Part shown: piece after piece, positions 34,175-44,659 of the stretch
Position numbering within the stretch: position 1 is the first letter of the stretch
Layout: each line of letters begins with the position of its first letter
Assembly (NCBI GenBank): GCA_006384855.1
Contig: VCJN01000968.1
Coordinates: 1 to 64,000, forward strand
Reading direction: 5' to 3'
DNA length: 64,000 bases
Origin: Tetraselmis striata
Taxonomy: Eukaryota > Chlorophyta > Chlorodendrophyceae > Chlorodendrales > Chlorodendraceae
Program-made: the position numbers and the translations under genes
Notes under the pieces: model-generated
Seen by the model: the letters and a program-made list of their open reading frames with translations, nothing else
Databases searched by the model: none
Told to the model about the DNA's origin: nothing

Positions 34175-34969
34175 TCACAGGAGCTGATTGTTGGTTGGCC
34201 GGGTGCGACCCGCGCCGACAGCGACTTGTCCAAGCTGGCGCTTATGTACTTGGGTGCCAGTACTCGTACCGCCCCCCGTGCGCCCCTTATTGGGGACGAA
34301 CGGTGCTCCAGCATTGGGCGAGCGCGCCTTGCCGGCGCTGCGGGGCGTGGGCAGCAGCGAGGCAGAGGGCCTCGGGGATGCCGTGCGTCGGCGGCTTGCG
34401 TCAATTGCATCGCTGCTGCCGTCGCTACCTCGGGGGCTGGAAAGATTGCCAGTGGCGGGGCTGGCCCGCGACTCTCCGCCGAAACGGCGAGCCCTGCGTT
34501 GCTGCTGCTCCGTTATATATCCGGAAGTCCGCCCAGCGGCCATCATAGCCACAATCTCTGCCGCCTGCTCATCCTCCTCGTCCGTCTCCGCACTGCGAGT
34601 CTCGAGCGACTGCACCGAATCGCTGGCACGGCCGCTCGCTGTGTCGGCGGCAAAGGCAGGGTCGCGGGGGATTCCGGAAGGCGCGCGGGTCATCGCTGCT
34701 CCGGCGCGGCGAGCCTTGCTCCTCCACGTCGCTGCCTCTCCCCCGTCCTCGCTGTGGGCGGAACGCTTGCGGGAGCTGGCTGCGGCGGCAGAGACAGCGG
34801 CTGCGACACCCTTGGCGGCATCTCGAGTGGGTCGGCCAGTGGCCTTCGGGCAAGCGGCGGGCGCTGCTTCCGAGTATGCGCGATTCACGACACCGTGCTT
34901 GACATCGCCGCCCTCCGCCGCGGCAGCGGCCAACACGGCGTCGACCGACGCAGGCACTACTATCTCCAT
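34175..34969 (-). CDS. Hypothetical disordered basic protein
   Basis: A 264-residue frame starting MEIVVPASVDAVLAAAAA. Low complexity, rich in Ala, Ser, Arg and Gly, with several basic clusters (SSRKRS, RRARRFGG) and an acidic patch (SAETDEEDEQAAEIV). There are no recognised domains or membrane segments. The opposite strand is also open for over 270 codons, so the coding strand is uncertain. It may belong to a mobile element (ORF1-like) because decayed LINE sequence starts about 1 kb to the right, but this is speculation. Confidence 0.3.
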   Translation of the reverse strand: MEIVVPASVDAVLAAAAAEGGDVKHGVVNRAYSEAAPAACPKATGRPTRDAAKGVAAAVSAAAASSRKRSAHSEDGGEAATWRSKARRAGAAMTRAPSGIPRDPAFAADTASGRASDSVQSLETRSAETDEEDEQAAEIVAMMAAGRTSGYITEQQQRRARRFGGESRASPATGNLSSPRGSDGSSDAIDASRRRTASPRPSASLLPTPRSAGKARSPNAGAPFVPNKGRTGGGTSTGTQVHKRQLGQVAVGAGRTRPTNNQLL

Positions 34970-35668
34970 GACGAAAGCAACGCGTCGATACTATGTGAAA
35001 GGTTTCCTCGTAAGCTCGGCCCGTTAGTCTGATAGGGGGTGGTGGTGGCGGCTTTGGCGGGAAGTGGTGTCGGTGTTGAGGGTGTCGTGAGGATTCCAGG
35101 CTGTGCGGGCGTGTGTCGCCGGGGGCTACTGACGGGGCCGGGCCGAGCACGGGCGAATCGAAACGCAGCGTCTCGAATCTGCGGCCTGAAGGTTCCTTGC
35201 AAGATTCGTAATGAATCCTGACAAACCGATTGAAAAGCAACTCGCGTCATACGAGGCGCTTGGAAGGTAGATACGGGGCACTGTCGGGGAATTTTATCCC
35301 GGCGATGCTTGTGCGGTCCTGGAGCGGTCCTAGATGGGCAGACGCAGCAGATCGTGCTGATGGTGCAATAAACAATACTCAAATAATGGGAATTTCGTCA
35401 TCCGGGCATGTGGGCGTCAGTAACTTATATATCCCGTTATCCTATCCCTTTAGGATCAGAGATAGTACGATGTGTACGTTAGAGGTACGTGATATGGCTT
35501 GCCATCCTCCGTGGACGGTCACCGACTGCCCGTCACGTTGTCAGATGCTCGCGGGGAACGATTTTGCGGTGTACATCATGTATCATTTGTGTATAAAAGA
35601 CGGTACGGTATACGCTGCGATGCTGGAATACTTCACAATCGACTGCGCAAGAGATTGTGGCACCCAAA

Positions 35669-38065
35669 TGCCACGACTGCGCTAGGTGCCACGTTGGCAA
35701 GTACTTTTGCTGCGCTGTAGACTGCCTATGGTAATGCGAGTCGTCCGCGCTCCAAACGATGGGTTTCTATCACATTTTTGCTTCACGAGGGGCGATGGCC
35801 CCTGCGTGGAGCATATTTGGACATCATCAATCTATCCGTGAGGGAGAGGCCGGAGGAACAAATTGAAGCACCGGCCGGGGCAATCCATTTCGTCGGAGGT
35901 AATTTGCCGACTTAAACTTCCAAGGGCGGATGCCATCGCCGGGCGGAAGGCGGCCCGTATTAGCGACTACTAGTCGCTATTGCGTATCTAGCGTATGGCT
36001 ACACTTATTGATGTAATTTTTACATCACGGCTTTCACAAATGCGCACCACAAACATCAGAACTAACAACAACTATGAAAGGTTGCCAGCAAAAGGGAGAC
36101 ATAAGTTGAAACCAAGGTCGAGCAGGAGGCCAAGGAGCCAAAGCAAGAACCAAGGAGGAGCCAAGGGAACCACGAAGTCGCCAAGGTGCCAGGAACCAAA
36201 GGGACCACCGCCTTGGGGTAGGCTATCAGCCGCGGCGAGGACGCTTGCAGCCAATGACCCGGATCATAGCAACACATGCCGACGAGCGACGTGACGCAGG
36301 CGCAAGAGCACTATCACGTGCCGAGCGCGCGAGCGCGACCCCGCCAAGAACAGTTGTCTGCATGTGCCATGCTGATGAGCAAGGAGAAACGGCGGCGCCA
36401 CGCAGACAAGAGTTGGCCGATTCTTCGGCCGGTGTGTGTGTGTGGCTAGCTTTCGCGAGCTCCACCAAGTAGGCCTCAGCGTGCGGGCGGGGTCAGCGAG
36501 CCAAACTTGGAAACGGCGAAAGGAACAAAGCGAAGCATGCCGGCGGCGTTTCGGACACCCTCGTCATACTTTTGGATTTTGTGGCGCTCTGCAGCCCGCA
36601 ATGCAATCGCTGGATCCGAGCTTGACACGCCGAGGATAGGGGCAATGGTGGTATCGACAGCAACCGTGTTCCCGCGGATACCACCATACCCAAAAAGCCC
36701 AACATCGGCGGGCCGGCCGGCCGTCGCTGCCCTTCTGAAGAGAAACAAGCACCGACGGGTCCGTGAGGATCAGAACACCCACGCCCAGCGCGGACTTCAC
36801 GTCGTGGCAAACGTCGGAAAGGCCATGTGCCGCCCACTCGTGTGCGGCGTGATTGGAGTCGCCCCCAGAGCAACGTGCCACATGATCAGCATACGCAACC
36901 GCCCAAGTTGAGGGAGTGAAATCCACGCCAGCATCCTCAAAACGGGCCAGCATACCTTGTATCGAGAAGGAGCAAAAAGCACAAGGGCACGGCTCGCCAA
37001 GGGAGAGGACAGGAGCCGCCGGAAGGCCAAATGGGCGGCAAGCGGCAATGCGGAACATGGAATCGTAGTACTCAGGGGAACGCTCACGGACTTCACCAAG
37101 GCGACCCTCACTGGGGGATCTGTCATCAGGAACGCTGTCGCAACGAGTAAGAGGCGGCCTCGGAAGCGGTTGCTGTCAGGGCCTCTTACTTGATGTAGAC
37201 ATACGCGCAGCAAGCTTTGCGAAGCGGACCGTGTGAATGCGGTGGCTCAGAGTTTCTTGTACTTGTCCGCATGGAGTGCAAGGGGAAGTCGGAGTAATGC
37301 GGGATAGCTTGGAGGTCGGCCGCCGAGCGCATTGCAGACGCCGGCTCAGCCCCAGCGGCCGAGCAGCCGGCACGGGCAACGTGGGAGCGCTTAGAGGGGA
37401 GCAACTTTAGGGCAGAGGCCAACGGCTCTGCTAGATCCTCGAGCACCCCGTTTCCACACTCGTCAACGACACGGGTATGAGCAGCGCGAAGCTCGACAGC
37501 CCACATCGGCGCCGACACGTTGGCGCCGGCATCGGGCTCCAACGTTGGGGTGGCCAAAGTAGCATGGTGAATCGAGGATGCCCCAACAAGGTAGAGGCTA
37601 TGAGGGTTGGATACGCCGGACGGTCGGAAAAGAACGCGCCGGCGTCGCTCAGGGTGGCGTGCGTGTTGAGCACGGAGGAAAGTCACAACTTGGCCAACCA
37701 CAAGGGCGGCAGCGCCGATGTGGGAGGCATCTGCGATAACCACATTATCGCCGATGCCGAGGCCCCCAAACTGGACCGGGAGGGACAGCTGCGTGCGCAT
37801 TGAGGGCGTATCCAAGAGGTCGGGGCTAACACCCCATGTATCGGCGAGCGTTGAAAATGCGGCGGCGTCTGCATCTTCAAGGAAGGACGTAATTGTGTCG
37901 CCATACCCCTCAGAGCGACCCGGAGCGGAGGTGGTGGCCGGAGATGGAGCGGAGGTGGTGGCCGAAACGACGGCCGCAAACTTGCAGCAATCGAGTAGCA
38001 GTGTGGGAGTGCAAGTGGTCGGCCAAACCGATAAGCCGGGAGCCGAATTGTTAAAATTTTTCGAC
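35669..38065 (-). mobile_element. Decayed non-LTR retrotransposon (LINE), copy 1, 5'-truncated
   Basis: Minus-strand frames read the C-terminal end of a LINE polyprotein: LSLPVQFGGLGIGD (37.8 kb, the post-reverse-transcriptase GGLG motif), a Cys/His cluster with CPCAFC and DHVARCSGGDSNHAAHEWA (36.9 kb), and DVGLFGYGG with KIQKYDEGVRNAAGMLRFVP (36.7-36.5 kb). This last part matches the C-terminal domain that follows the zinc knuckle in many algal and protist LINEs. The frame changes at least twice between these parts, so the element is dead. The conserved reverse transcriptase core is missing (5' truncation). 3' untranslated sequence extends to about 35669. Confidence 0.7.
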
Positions 38066-38359
38066 CGGCTGGCTACGCTTGATCTTTGCGGTGTAAGGAT
38101 TCCTCATCGCACAGTCACTATGGATGTCAGTAGATGGTCGCTATAGGTAGCGTAGGACAAAACGATTTAAGGATTACAGTTTGCAATTATTGCAATTGGG
38201 GCCTTGTCGCTATCCCTCCGAGCTTGCAACTTGCCAGCATGGAAAGTCCGGTTTGTAGGACCCCGTGACACCCGTTGATGGACTAGTCTCCGATGCCACC
38301 CAGTATTGCAACACCATGTGGAGACCTTCCGCACGGTACCCGGTCGTCGTTTTTAGAGG

Positions 38360-39140
38360 CGTGACATGAAAGCGCGTAAAGAAGTAAAAAAATCGTATAT
38401 TAATAAACGGTACTCGGTCCGGTCCGGAAAAAAAACACTACGAGTGCCTCAAAGGCGGGGCGCATACACACAGCTTGGAGGGGATGGCGCAAGAGCGGTC
38501 GGGCAATTGTGCGGGATGGCGCATACCCACGGCCCGCGGGTACCGCCGCAGTATATTAACAAACACTACATGTGCCTCACGGGTGGGGCGCATAGACACA
38601 ACTAGTACATGGCGGGAGGGCGGTTGGGGAGTGGGGCGGAATTACGCATACCCACGGTCCCGTGGCCACCGCGCGGTGCGCTAAAGAACAGTACGCGTGC
38701 CTCGCAGGTGGGGCACACCATACACATAGCTAGGAGAAGATCGTGGGAGAGCGGTCGGGCAGTAGCGCGGGATGGCGCATACCCATGGCCCGCGGCTACC
38801 GCCGAAGTCCGAATAAAAACTCTACAAATGCCTCAAGGGCGGGCGATTACAATAAACGGTTGAGAGGGATAGTGGGAGGGCGGATCGGGCAGTTGCGTGG
38901 GATGGCGCAAACCGCCCTCGGTGGCAGGAGCTCGGCCCGCGGCTACCGCCTCGGTCTTGGAAGAAGAAAACTCTACAAATGCCTCAATATGGCGGCGAAT
39001 ACGAACGGTTGGGAGGGAATGGCGGGATGGCGGGTCGGGCAGTGGCGCGTGATGGCGCATACTTTCGGCTCGCGAACTTGAAGAAAACACTTCGAGCGCC
39101 TCACGGGTGGGGGCATACAGAGAGTTGAGAGGGGATCACT
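38360..39140. repeat. Minisatellite array 1 (about 115-140 bp units)
   Basis: Units contain GGGATGGCGCATACCCACGG, CCCGCGGCTACCGCCG, a short A-rich stretch, then CACTACATGTGCCTCACGGG and a G-rich segment. Recurrences lie at about 38513, 38640, 38772, 38900 and 39050. Confidence 0.75.
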
Positions 39141-39270
39141 ACGCTTGCGGTATGGGTCGTAATGTAGTAACATGGAATAATAATAATCGCCGAACGTGAT
39201 TTCATACTAGACCGTATCAAACGATATACATCCGTAGTGCACGCGAAAACCAAGGCTGGAGCAAGTCCGA

Positions 39271-40276
39271 GCATGCCACGACTGCGCTAGTTGCCACGTT
39301 GGCAAGTACTTTTGTTGCGCTGTAGACTGCCTTTGGAAATGCGAGTACGGGTAGCGTCCGCGCGCCAAACGATATGGGTTTCTATCACATTTTTACTCCA
39401 CCAAGGGCGATGGCCCCGGCGTGGAGCGTATTTGGTCATCACCCATCTAGTAACTATCCGGGAGAGGCCGGAGGCACAAATTGAGGCACCGGCCCGGGGG
39501 AATCGATTTCGTCGGAGTTTATTTGCCGACTTGAACTTTCAAGCGCGGATGTCATCACCAGGCGGAAGGCGGCCCGTATTACTAATGCGTGTGTAGCGTG
39601 TGGCTACACTTGATGGGTCAAGGGAAGCACTGAAGCCAAGGAACGACCAGAAAGACCGAGAGGGGAACATGAAACCAATGGGGACCACCGCCCCGGGATA
39701 GGCTATCAGCCGCGGCGAGGACGCTTGCAGCCAATGACCCGGGTCATAGCAACACATGCCGACGAGCGACGCGACGCAGGCGCAGGAGCACCATCACGTG
39801 CCGCGCGCGCGGCCGCGACCCCGCCAAGAACAGTTGTCTGCATGTGCCATGCTGATGAGCAAGGAGAAACGGCGGCGCCACACAGACAAGAGCTGGTCGA
39901 TTTTTCGGCCGGTGTGTGTGTGGCTAGCTTTAGCGAGCTCCACCAAGAAGGCCTCAGCGTGCGGGGCCAGCGAGTAGGCGAGCTCGGAAACGGCGAAAGG
40001 AACAAAGCGAAGCATGCCGGCGGCGTTTCGGACACCCTCGTCATACTTTTGGATTTTGTGGCGCTCTGCAGCCCGCAATGCAATCGCTGGATCCGAGCTT
40101 GACACGCCGAGGATAGGGGCAATGGTGGTATCGACAGCAACCGTGTTCCCGCGGATACCACCATACCCAAAAAGCCCAACATCGGCGGGCCGGCCGGCCG
40201 TCGCTGCCCTTCTGAAGAGAAACAAGCACCGACGGGTCCGTGAGGATCAGGACACCCACGCCCAGCGCGGACTTCG
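39271..40276 (-). mobile_element. Decayed LINE fragment, copy 2 (3' part only)
   Basis: Minus-strand sequence from 40276 to 39706 is almost identical to 36787-36226 of copy 1, and 39600-39271 to the copy-1 3' region. The same frame break before GRPADVGLFGYGG is present in both, so this copy was made after the element had already lost its frame. Confidence 0.75.
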
Positions 40277-40579
40277 CGGACTTCGGGGCTACACTTGATT
40301 CTTGCGGTGTAAGGATTACTAGCTAGTCGCACACTATCTCGATGACACTAGATAGTCGCTACAAGTAGTGTACGACAAAATAACCATAGCTTGCAAGCGG
40401 GGACAATTATTGCAATGGGTGCCTATCTCTCTCGAGTTGCTTGCAACTTGCCAGCATGGAAAGTCCGGTTTTTAGGACCCCGTGACACCCGTTGACTAGT
40501 TTCCGATGCCACCCAGTATTGCAACACCAGATTGAGACCTTCCGCACGGTACCCGGTCGTCGTTTTAGAGGCGTGACAT

Positions 40580-41580
40580 GAATACGTGTAAAGATCTCGT
40601 AAGTTGATAAACGGTACTCGGTCCGTTCCGGGAAGAAAAAAAACACTACGAGTGCCTTAAGGGCGGGGCGCATACACACAGCTTGGAGGGCATGGCGCGA
40701 GAGCGGCTAGGCAATCGTGCGGGATGGCGCATACCCCCGGCCCGCGGCTACCGCGGCGGTTTGGTGAAAAACACTACGTGTGCCTCACATGCTGGGCGTA
40801 TACACACAACTAGGAGGGCATGGCGGGAGGGCGGTCGGGGAGTGGGGCGGAGTGACGCATACCCACGGCCCGTGGCTACCGCGCGGTGCGCTAAAGAACA
40901 ATAAGCGTGCCTCGCATGCGGGGCACACTATATACATAGCTAGGAGAAGATTGCGAGAGAGCGGTAGGTCGGGCAGTAGCGCGGCGGGATGGCGCATACC
41001 CACGGCCCGCGGCTACCGCCGCAGTCCGAATAAAAACTCTGCAAATGCCTCAAGGGCAAGCGAATACAATAAACGGTTGTGAGGGGATGGTGGGAGGGCG
41101 GGTCGGGCAGCTACGCGGGATGGCACATACCGCCATCAGCCCGCGGCTACCGCCTCGGTCCCGGAAGAAAGCACTATAGAAATACCTACCTCAATGGCGG
41201 TAAATACAGTCAGACGGTTTTGTAGGGAATGGCGGAATGGCGGGTCGGGCAGTGGCGCGCGATATGGCGCACATTTTTGGCTCGCGGCTCCCACGGCGGT
41301 CCTGAAGAAAAACACAACGAGCGCCTTACGGGTGGGCACATACAGAGAGATGAGAGGGGATACCGAAATGAGGGCGGATCGGGCAAAAACGCGGGATGGC
41401 ACACGCCCACGACCCACGGCTGCCGTCGCGGTCCGGAAACTACATACACTACACACGCCTGACGGATGCGCTCACACAAACGACTCGGAGGGCATAGGCG
41501 ATGGCGGGAAGGCGGGTCGGGCAATGGCGTTGGACGGGGCATACACACGGCTGGGAGGGGATGGCGGGAGGGTGGGTCCT
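40580..41580. repeat. Minisatellite array 2 (about 120-140 bp units)
   Basis: Same family as array 1, with recurrences near 40722, 40852, 40985, 41115, 41270, 41393 and 41520. Units are diverged from one another but line up with array 1 unit by unit at the left, as expected for a duplicated block. Confidence 0.7.
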
Positions 41581-41589
41581 TCGCAGCCT

Positions 41590-41954
41590 TCCTGGACATC
41601 GCGATAGCAATGGACGTCACTCCGTACATGCATGAAGTTGCATGGCACTTCCCCCGATGGATGGAACTGCATGGCAACCTTGATGCGCTGAGCGCTCAGT
41701 GCATGGAGCACTGCAAGAGGGAGATCAAGGAGGGCTTCCGCAAGGGCAGCAACCACCAGCCCCATGGCATGCTCAAGTTCGGCAAGGTGACGCTCTCCAC
41801 GACTGGCCAAGTCATGAAGCGCAGCACCTTGATGGCGCACCACCGTGACATGCACGGACCAGCCCATCGTGCACAACCCCACCTGCCCAAGGTAAAGGCA
41901 GACGCCGTGAAAGCAGAGATGGCGGAGAAAGCGGCGAAGCGAAGGGAGATATGA
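41590..41954 (+). pseudogene. KDZ-like transposase C-terminal fragment
   Basis: After a possible acceptor (CCTTCGCAG, 41577-41588) the frame reads FLDIAIAMDVTPYMHEVAWH, then FPRWMELHGNLDALSAQCME, and ends in a basic tail. The pattern TPY-x-H...H-P....G-L...S-Q-x-E resembles the C-terminal region of Kyakuja-Dileera-Zisupton-type transposases, where the ordered His, Gly and Glu residues are conserved. Only about 120 residues remain; the N-terminal catalytic part is replaced by the minisatellite. It faces the minus-strand frame that ends at 41970. Assignment from memory of the family pattern. Confidence 0.4.
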
Positions 41955-41969
41955 ATGCATTAATTACAT

Positions 41970-43247
41970 CTAGTGAGCGCGTCCCTTCCCCTTCTCGCCT
42001 TTACTGGATTTGCCATAGATAACCCTGTAACGTGAGTGGCGGGTGCACAGCTCACCCCCGCCCTCAGCCCCCCCTTTATCGATGCTACCCGCCTCGCCTC
42101 CCGCCTCCATCGCTGCTTCGCGCTCCGCCTTCCTCTGCATATAGTACTTCTTCACACATGGCCCGCAGTTTGCCGCATCTCAGCTGTCAATGCTGTCGTA
42201 GCTTTCAGGACTGTGCCGATGTGGGCTGCTGGGCGCTGAATAGTCACATTCGTTGGTGCTGTCTGAGGTACCCGCTGACTCTCGCTCCATGCGCTCATGC
42301 CGCTCCTTGGCGCGCAGCTTCGTAGCGCGCTCACGTAGCTCGGGCGCACGCTTTGAGCGCACAGTCTAGAGCGCCTCCCGTTCCAGCTTGTCTGCCTCGC
42401 TCTCGCCCGGCGGCCCCTCCCACCGGAATATAGAGCCACCAATCTGTCCGGGAAGCGGTGGCGGGATGGGTGCGCTACAATCCCAGTCTAGCACATAGCG
42501 TAGAGCATCGCTGTCGTCCATCGGACCCACGATGTGCATAAAATGCGCCTTGCACAGCGCATGCAGCTCGCGCATTGCTTATGCTTTGGGATCATCAAAG
42601 GTAGGGAGGAAGGGCCATGCCTTTGGATCATTGGGGTCCACTGAGTAGAGAGTGGGCAGCTGCAAGTCAGTGTCCTCCTTCGCTGCAACCACGTACTCCG
42701 GTGTGGAAGTCCCCTTCATCACCTTCAGCTTGCTGCCATATGACCCCGGAATGGCTTCTCCTTCACTTCTGGGAACAGAGGGTACAACGTGGACATAATG
42801 TCCCCCCCTGTCGGTCATTCTGACCCCACCGTGCGCTCCCCTCTTCACGTGCAGCTCCGCGCGTTCCTCAGCCCGTGCCTTCTTCGCAGGCCGCATGTGA
42901 TTGCGAGCCTTCAGCGGCCCGCCGTGCACGTCCTGGAAGACGGCAACCGACTCGACTCCCTCGCGACATGTGGTCATGTATCTGACCTTCTTGCTCCCGC
43001 CGCGGGCTGTCACGCGGACCTTGTGCCACATGTCCGATCGTGCCTCGCAGAACGAGACGAGGAGGTTTGCTGGCACGCCGCGAAAGGTCGCTGTCGCGGG
43101 CTTCAAGCCTCCCTGCATGTGGTGGCTGTTCAAGCGGTCGTACATCGCCTCGGTCACCGCCGAGACCAGCGCATCCTCACCTACCACTGCCAGCCCGTCT
43201 ATTGTGGTGGACTTGCCAAACTGCGGGCAAAATTCGGAGGCGGCGGG
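41970..43247 (-). pseudogene. Transposon-associated ORF with three in-frame stops
   Basis: On the minus strand one reading frame continues for more than 400 codons with no frameshift but three stops: TAA after TFDDPKA (about 42579), TAG after KLEREAL (about 42366) and TGA after YDSIDS (about 42178). The peptide before, between and after the stops looks protein-like: GLAVVGEDALVSAVTEAMYD, FRGVPANLLVSFCEARSDMW, RELHALCKAHFMHIVGPMDD, CGPCVKKYYMQRKAEREAAM. I do not recognise the family. Its convergent position next to the KDZ-like fragment suggests a second ORF of the same element. Introns could remove some of the stops, but I see no obvious splice sites around all three. Confidence 0.45.
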
Positions 43248-43599
43248 CTGGTTGCCCGAAATGGCCAGAACGCACCGAGCACAATTCTCGCGCCGCGCCC
43301 TACCGTTGGGGCGTTGCGTCGGCCAGACGGGTTTTAACAGTAATGCAACCTATTTTGCACCGAGGCACGCGGTGCATTGTGGTTAGGTCTAAATTAGGGT
43401 TTGGGGCAGCAGAGGGATTAATAGCTAATATGAATGACGGTTGGTTCATTTGTGCCAAGTCGGGAATTTTCAGCCTCCTACCCCATGTAGCATCAACGGA
43501 CAATGCGTGAGAACATCGGAGGAACTCAAAAATCCGCCACGGTAACGGCCTCGGCTTCCCCTCCCTCTAGCCATATCGGGTCCGTGTCGGGTGGGTTCG

Positions 43600-44640
43600 G
43601 TGCCGAGATGTCCCCGATTCAGTTTGGCGTGGGTGGGCTGCAGTGAGTGAGTGGGGAAAAAAGGGCGGCATCCGTACTTGATACGGTCGAGTGCGCAGCC
43701 GGTGTTGACCACAGTGGGCACCACATGCGCGCCGACCACCGCCAATTATGTGTACCTAAGGGATAGGGCTGGCGCTCCGGGGGGCGTGATGTGCAATGGC
43801 CGCGCGCATTGGCGGCGAGCGCGCTACGTGCAGCTCGGGGATGGGTGAGGGAGTTTTGTGTGCTGGACGCGCCGCGCGCGGCCCGTATAAAGGATTCTCG
43901 TACATAAATAGTTCGCGCGCAATATCCCGGTACTGGTATACGCCGTGGCCTGGCCCCTTCGAGGGCCCGCAGAGGAGGGGGGAAGAAAAGCTTTTGCGCT
44001 GCCTCATCGACGGAGTTCCGTGGGATCATTTCCCGCCGGGAGTAGGCATGTCGTGGTGGGGCGCTGAGCAGATTTCCCGGAGGCTGGACTTGGTGCGCAG
44101 AAAGTTCACGGCTACTTTGATTCGGTCCTTGGCGGTGGGTATATGTGGTGCCGAAACGGGACAATCCTCATGCCATTCAGATGCTTTAGAATGCCCCCCC
44201 AACAACGTCACGTGGATTAACATCACGTGGTCCCGAGCCGTGGACGCCGTAATTATGGTCGAGTGTGACGGCGTCGTCGGAATATCTCGCGCATCACAGA
44301 GCACAGTGTCCGCATGTTCCGGAACTTGCATATGGTGCCTCCGCGTGCTGATCGTTGGACGCCCGCGCAGCTTATGCAGGCCCGTACACTTCGTTGCGCG
44401 ACATGCCTGGGCAACGCCGACCCCAGACCCAACCACCCGGCATGCCAAGTCCCTCATTTGCCCGGGGCGGTGGTGGAGCACTGGCAGCCCGTCTTGCCTC
44501 CATTGCAACCACCCGGACCATCGTCGCCTCCTCGAGTGGAACATGTGTGTGCAGTAGTATGTCCATATATGTCGTTTTGTGTGCCGGAATTAACATCGCA
44601 ATAGCCCTAGACACGAATTGGGTCTGCTGAACCCTACTCG
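43600..44640. other. Uncharacterised region, transposon-like context
   Basis: Both strands have frames over 170 codons (plus 43796-44557; minus 44544-44026), neither with a recognised domain. One plus frame at about 44370-44480 has a Cys/His pattern (RCATCLGNADPRPNHPAC), possibly a zinc-binding remnant. Confidence 0.25.
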
Positions 44641-44659
44641 CATGTATTCAGCATCCTGC

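Larger units (their letters stand above)
35669..41470. repeat. Head-to-tail tandem duplication of LINE remnant plus minisatellite
   Basis: Unit 1 spans 35669-39270 and unit 2 spans 39271 to about 41470. Both start at CCACGACTGCGCTAG.TGCCACG, carry the same LINE 3' part, then the shared 38070-38340 / 40290-40560 segment (GGAAAGTCCGGTTT.TAGGAC) and a minisatellite array. Unit 2 lacks the sequence equivalent to about 36790-38070. Confidence 0.8.

Noticed and set aside
34139..35032. Plus-strand frames of 279-297 codons opposite the hypothetical minus-strand protein
   Set aside because: Low complexity with no recognisable motif; I could not prove either strand and listed only the minus one at low confidence.
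38360..41580. CRISPR-like array
   Set aside because: Units are long, diverged and lack the fixed repeat/variable spacer pattern; the context is eukaryotic.
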